Positions 62,129 to 64,000 of a stretch of DNA of 64,000 nucleotides are shown one piece after another; position 1 is the stretch's first letter; each line of letters opens with the position of its first letter. Under the pieces are notes generated by a model. That model did not search any database. It was not told where the DNA came from and was given only the letters and a program-made list of their open reading frames with translations. The DNA comes from Bacteroidota bacterium (GTDB lineage Bacteria > Bacteroidota > Bacteroidia > B-17B0 > Aurantibacillaceae), in the NCBI GenBank assembly GCA_016702705.1, contig JADJDM010000001.1, positions 310,001 through 374,000 of the forward strand, written 5' to 3'. The translations under genes and the position numbers were made by a program.

Positions 62129-62797
62129 CTATTTTTTTAGCAATGCCTCTGCTATCAATATATCTGAAGGCAAGGTGATTTTTATGTTTTCTATATTTCC
62201 TTCAACTAAATTTACCACATGCCCCGCGTTTTCAAACACAGTTGCATCATCGGTAAACGAATTTTTATATTCTACTTCAAATGCTTTTTGTAATACATCG
62301 GTCTTAAAACACTGTGGTGTTTGCACTATGCGATAGTTATCTCTGTTAATTGCAATGCTCTTCTTTCCATCAACACTGCGTATCGATTCGCTCACTTTAA
62401 TAACAGGAACACCCGAATTATTTTCTTGTGCTGAAACAAAACATCTTTTTATTGTTTCTTTTGAAACTAAAGGTCTTGCTGCGTCGTGAATAGCAACTAA
62501 TGAATTGTCATCCTTAATTACAGCTAGTCCATTTTTTACCGAATGAAAGCGAGTTTCTCCACCTAATACAATTTTAATTTTTGCATAGGGAAAATATTTC
62601 TGCATTAATCCTTCTGCATAGTCTGAATAATTGGCGTGCACACAACAAATAACATGTACATTTTTATCATACTCGAAAAAACGTTTTATGGTATGAACAA
62701 TAATAGGCAATCTATTAGCTTCCATATACTGTTTAGGAACATCGCTATTCATGCGACTTCCACTTCCTCCTGCCACTATTATTACATATTGATTCAT
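62129..62797 (-). CDS. ispD: 2-C-methyl-D-erythritol 4-phosphate cytidylyltransferase
   Basis: IspD couples 2-C-methyl-D-erythritol 4-phosphate to CTP in the non-mevalonate (MEP) pathway of isoprenoid synthesis. The CTP-binding VAGGSGSRMNSDVPKQYM motif is at the N-terminus, followed by VLGGETRFHSVKNGL, AIHDAARPLV with the metal-binding aspartate, and TPQCFKTDVLQKAF. The C-terminus has FTDDATVFE and VEGNIENIKIT as expected. The length of 222 residues is normal. It overlaps the GH3-like gene by 4 bp (ATGA) and precedes polX by 3 bp, so the three are one operon. Isoprenoids supply the undecaprenyl carrier for the glycans encoded nearby, though this link is general. Confidence 0.95.
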   Translation of the reverse strand: MNQYVIIVAGGSGSRMNSDVPKQYMEANRLPIIVHTIKRFFEYDKNVHVICCVHANYSDYAEGLMQKYFPYAKIKIVLGGETRFHSVKNGLAVIKDDNSLVAIHDAARPLVSKETIKRCFVSAQENNSGVPVIKVSESIRSVDGKKSIAINRDNYRIVQTPQCFKTDVLQKAFEVEYKNSFTDDATVFENAGHVVNLVEGNIENIKITLPSDILIAEALLKK

Positions 62798-64000
62798 TGT
62801 TCGCTAATTACTTTTTTAATTTCCTCAACATATTTACGTTCATTACATAAACGAGGCACTTTGTTTTGTCCACCTAATTTGTTTTTACTCTCTAACCACT
62901 GTAAGAACGTTCCCTTGGTAGCGACAACTAATTTAGGAAAATGTAACACATAATTATTAAAACGTTTTGCTTCATAATCCGAATTCAATTTTTTTAATTC
63001 TTTATCTAAGATGTCTATAAAATAATCTTCATTATTTGGTAAACGTTCAAACTCTATAATCCATTCATGTGCCCCACTACCTTCTTTCATAAATATCGGC
63101 GCAGCAGTGTATTCTGTAATTTGCGCATGCGTTTTTTCACAAGCAATTTTTAATGCCTGCTCTGCATTGTGTATCATTAGTTCCTCGCCAAAAACATTGA
63201 TGTGATGTTTTGTTCTACCAGTAATAATAAAACGATAAGGTTCTAATGATGTAAACTGAATGGTATCTCCTAATTCATAACGCCACAAACCTGCTGTGGT
63301 TGTGATAATCATAGAATACACAACACCTAAATTAACCTCAGCTAAATTATACACGCGTGGATTTTCTTTCCCAATATCTTCTGCAGGAATAAATTCATAA
63401 TAGATTCCATAATCCAACATCAACAATAAATCTTTCGAATCCTTTTGATCTTGTATTCCAAAAAAACCTTCAGACGCATTGTACAATTCTAAATAAGAAA
63501 CAGCATCATTATCAAACAAGTGTTTAAACTGCTCTGCATATGGCGTAAAACTTACACCACCATGAAAATACACTTCCAAGTTTGGCCAAATTTCACGCAT
63601 ACTTGTTGCGCCTTTTGCTTCCATTACTTTTTTAAGCAATACCAACATCCAACTTGGAACACCTGCAATACTGGTAACATTAGCGTTTTTAGTGGTTTCA
63701 ACCATCTTTGCTAATTTATCATCCCAATTACTCATTAATGCAATATTAATGTCGGGCGCTCTAAAATACTCGGCCCACATGGGGAGATTTTGAATTACAA
63801 TTGCACTCACATCACCTTGAAATGATTGGTAATCGCCAAAGGAATCGGTTTGATGACTTCCACCCAATGCAAGATTTTTTCCTCTAAATAAATTTGTTTC
63901 AGGATTGTTTACGCAATGTATGGTTACCATATCGCGTCCTGCATTGTAATGACAACCATCTAAACTCTCATGGCTAACAGGAATAAATTTACTTTTATCA
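62794..64000 (-). CDS. GH3 auxin-responsive-promoter-like family protein (partial)
   Basis: The reading frame runs in from beyond the right edge of the window: the codons upstream of the first internal ATG (63930) encode FIPVSHESLDGCHYNAGRD and stay open to base 64000. The visible 402 residues match the GH3 family, related to acyl-adenylating enzymes: VTSIAGVPSWMLVLLKKV, EVYFHGGVSFTPY, YNASEGFFGIQD, GLWRYELGDTIQFT and ITGRTKHHINVFGEEL, the last with the adenylation-type motif near the hinge. In plants, GH3 proteins conjugate amino acids to jasmonate or auxin. The bacterial substrate is unknown. It overlaps ispD by 4 bp. Confidence 0.87.
   Translation of the reverse strand, partial: DKSKFIPVSHESLDGCHYNAGRDMVTIHCVNNPETNLFRGKNLALGGSHQTDSFGDYQSFQGDVSAIVIQNLPMWAEYFRAPDINIALMSNWDDKLAKMVETTKNANVTSIAGVPSWMLVLLKKVMEAKGATSMREIWPNLEVYFHGGVSFTPYAEQFKHLFDNDAVSYLELYNASEGFFGIQDQKDSKDLLLMLDYGIYYEFIPAEDIGKENPRVYNLAEVNLGVVYSMIITTTAGLWRYELGDTIQFTSLEPYRFIITGRTKHHINVFGEELMIHNAEQALKIACEKTHAQITEYTAAPIFMKEGSGAHEWIIEFERLPNNEDYFIDILDKELKKLNSDYEAKRFNNYVLHFPKLVVATKGTFLQWLESKNKLGGQNKVPRLCNERKYVEEIKKVISEQ

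Noticed and set aside
61665..62336. A 223-codon plus-strand open frame antisense to polX and ispD
   Set aside because: Both overlapped genes have clear catalytic motifs and operon context; the antisense frame shows no recognisable domain and low-complexity serine/phenylalanine content.
1..64000. tRNA, rRNA, prophage, insertion sequence or defence system
   Set aside because: Reading all gaps on both strands showed no cloverleaf, transposase, integrase, restriction, toxin-antitoxin or CRISPR feature; no gene-free gap exceeds about 250 bp.

Overview
The window is a stretch of AT-rich Bacteroidota chromosome. The lineage call rests on several independent signs: type IX secretion (T9SS) C-terminal sorting domains on large secreted proteins, PKD plus SprB-type repeat architecture, a LptF/LptG permease, DUF6702/HupE/M1-peptidase clustering, SiaB/SiaC homologues, a GH3-like protein, and many copies of the Bacteroidota -7 promoter box TAnnTTTG just upstream of start codons. 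The order or genus cannot be fixed from the sequence alone. No tRNA, rRNA, CRISPR array, transposase or phage gene was seen.

Layout. Positions 1-9.9 kb: tail of a fatty acid desaturase, a GT4 glycosyltransferase, LptF/G, an M1 peptidase with a HupE-like membrane protein and a divergent DUF6702 protein, a PolB-like exonuclease, gpsA, a small outer-membrane protein and gmk. Positions 9.9-18 kb: a TPR/OmpA envelope protein, a SiaB-SiaC regulatory pair with a well-formed promoter, a lipoprotein, and a 1205-residue PKD/SprB-repeat T9SS substrate. Positions 18-32.7 kb: tyrS, a frameshifted TolC-family gene, purD, an amidohydrolase, a sterol-desaturase-like hydroxylase, enoyl-CoA hydratase, a radical SAM/SPASM protein, a YiiX-like cysteine hydrolase, an outer-membrane protein, a lipoprotein, and the sucA-sucB 2-oxoglutarate dehydrogenase operon.

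Positions 32.7-60.4 kb are dominated by cell-surface polysaccharide genes. They include a polysialyltransferase-like protein, a T9SS protein with two almost identical LamG modules, a methyltransferase-flippase-GT4-deacetylase-acyltransferase operon, an O-antigen ligase translationally coupled to a GH16-like glycanase, a propeller plus glycosidase T9SS protein, a broken GT2, FdtA- and FdtC-like nucleotide-sugar enzymes, an MBOAT acyltransferase with an SGNH-like partner, a DUF2079 membrane protein and an FAD-dependent oxidoreductase. Interspersed are an aminotransferase, a patatin-like lipase and a PAS-SpoIIE phosphatase that could be the missing partner of SiaB/SiaC. The window closes with the polX-like/ispD/GH3-like operon, which runs off the right edge.

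Four coding disruptions stand out: a single-base loss in the TolC gene, two opposite homopolymer shifts in the GT2 gene, and an in-frame TGA in the GH16 gene with 33 more coherent codons behind it. They are either real decay of surface-polysaccharide and export genes or residual long-read errors; read-level evidence would separate the two. The most interesting non-coding structures are ACGAATATAC-type repeats placed directly after stop codons, and several perfect inverted repeats that overlap or abut start codons.
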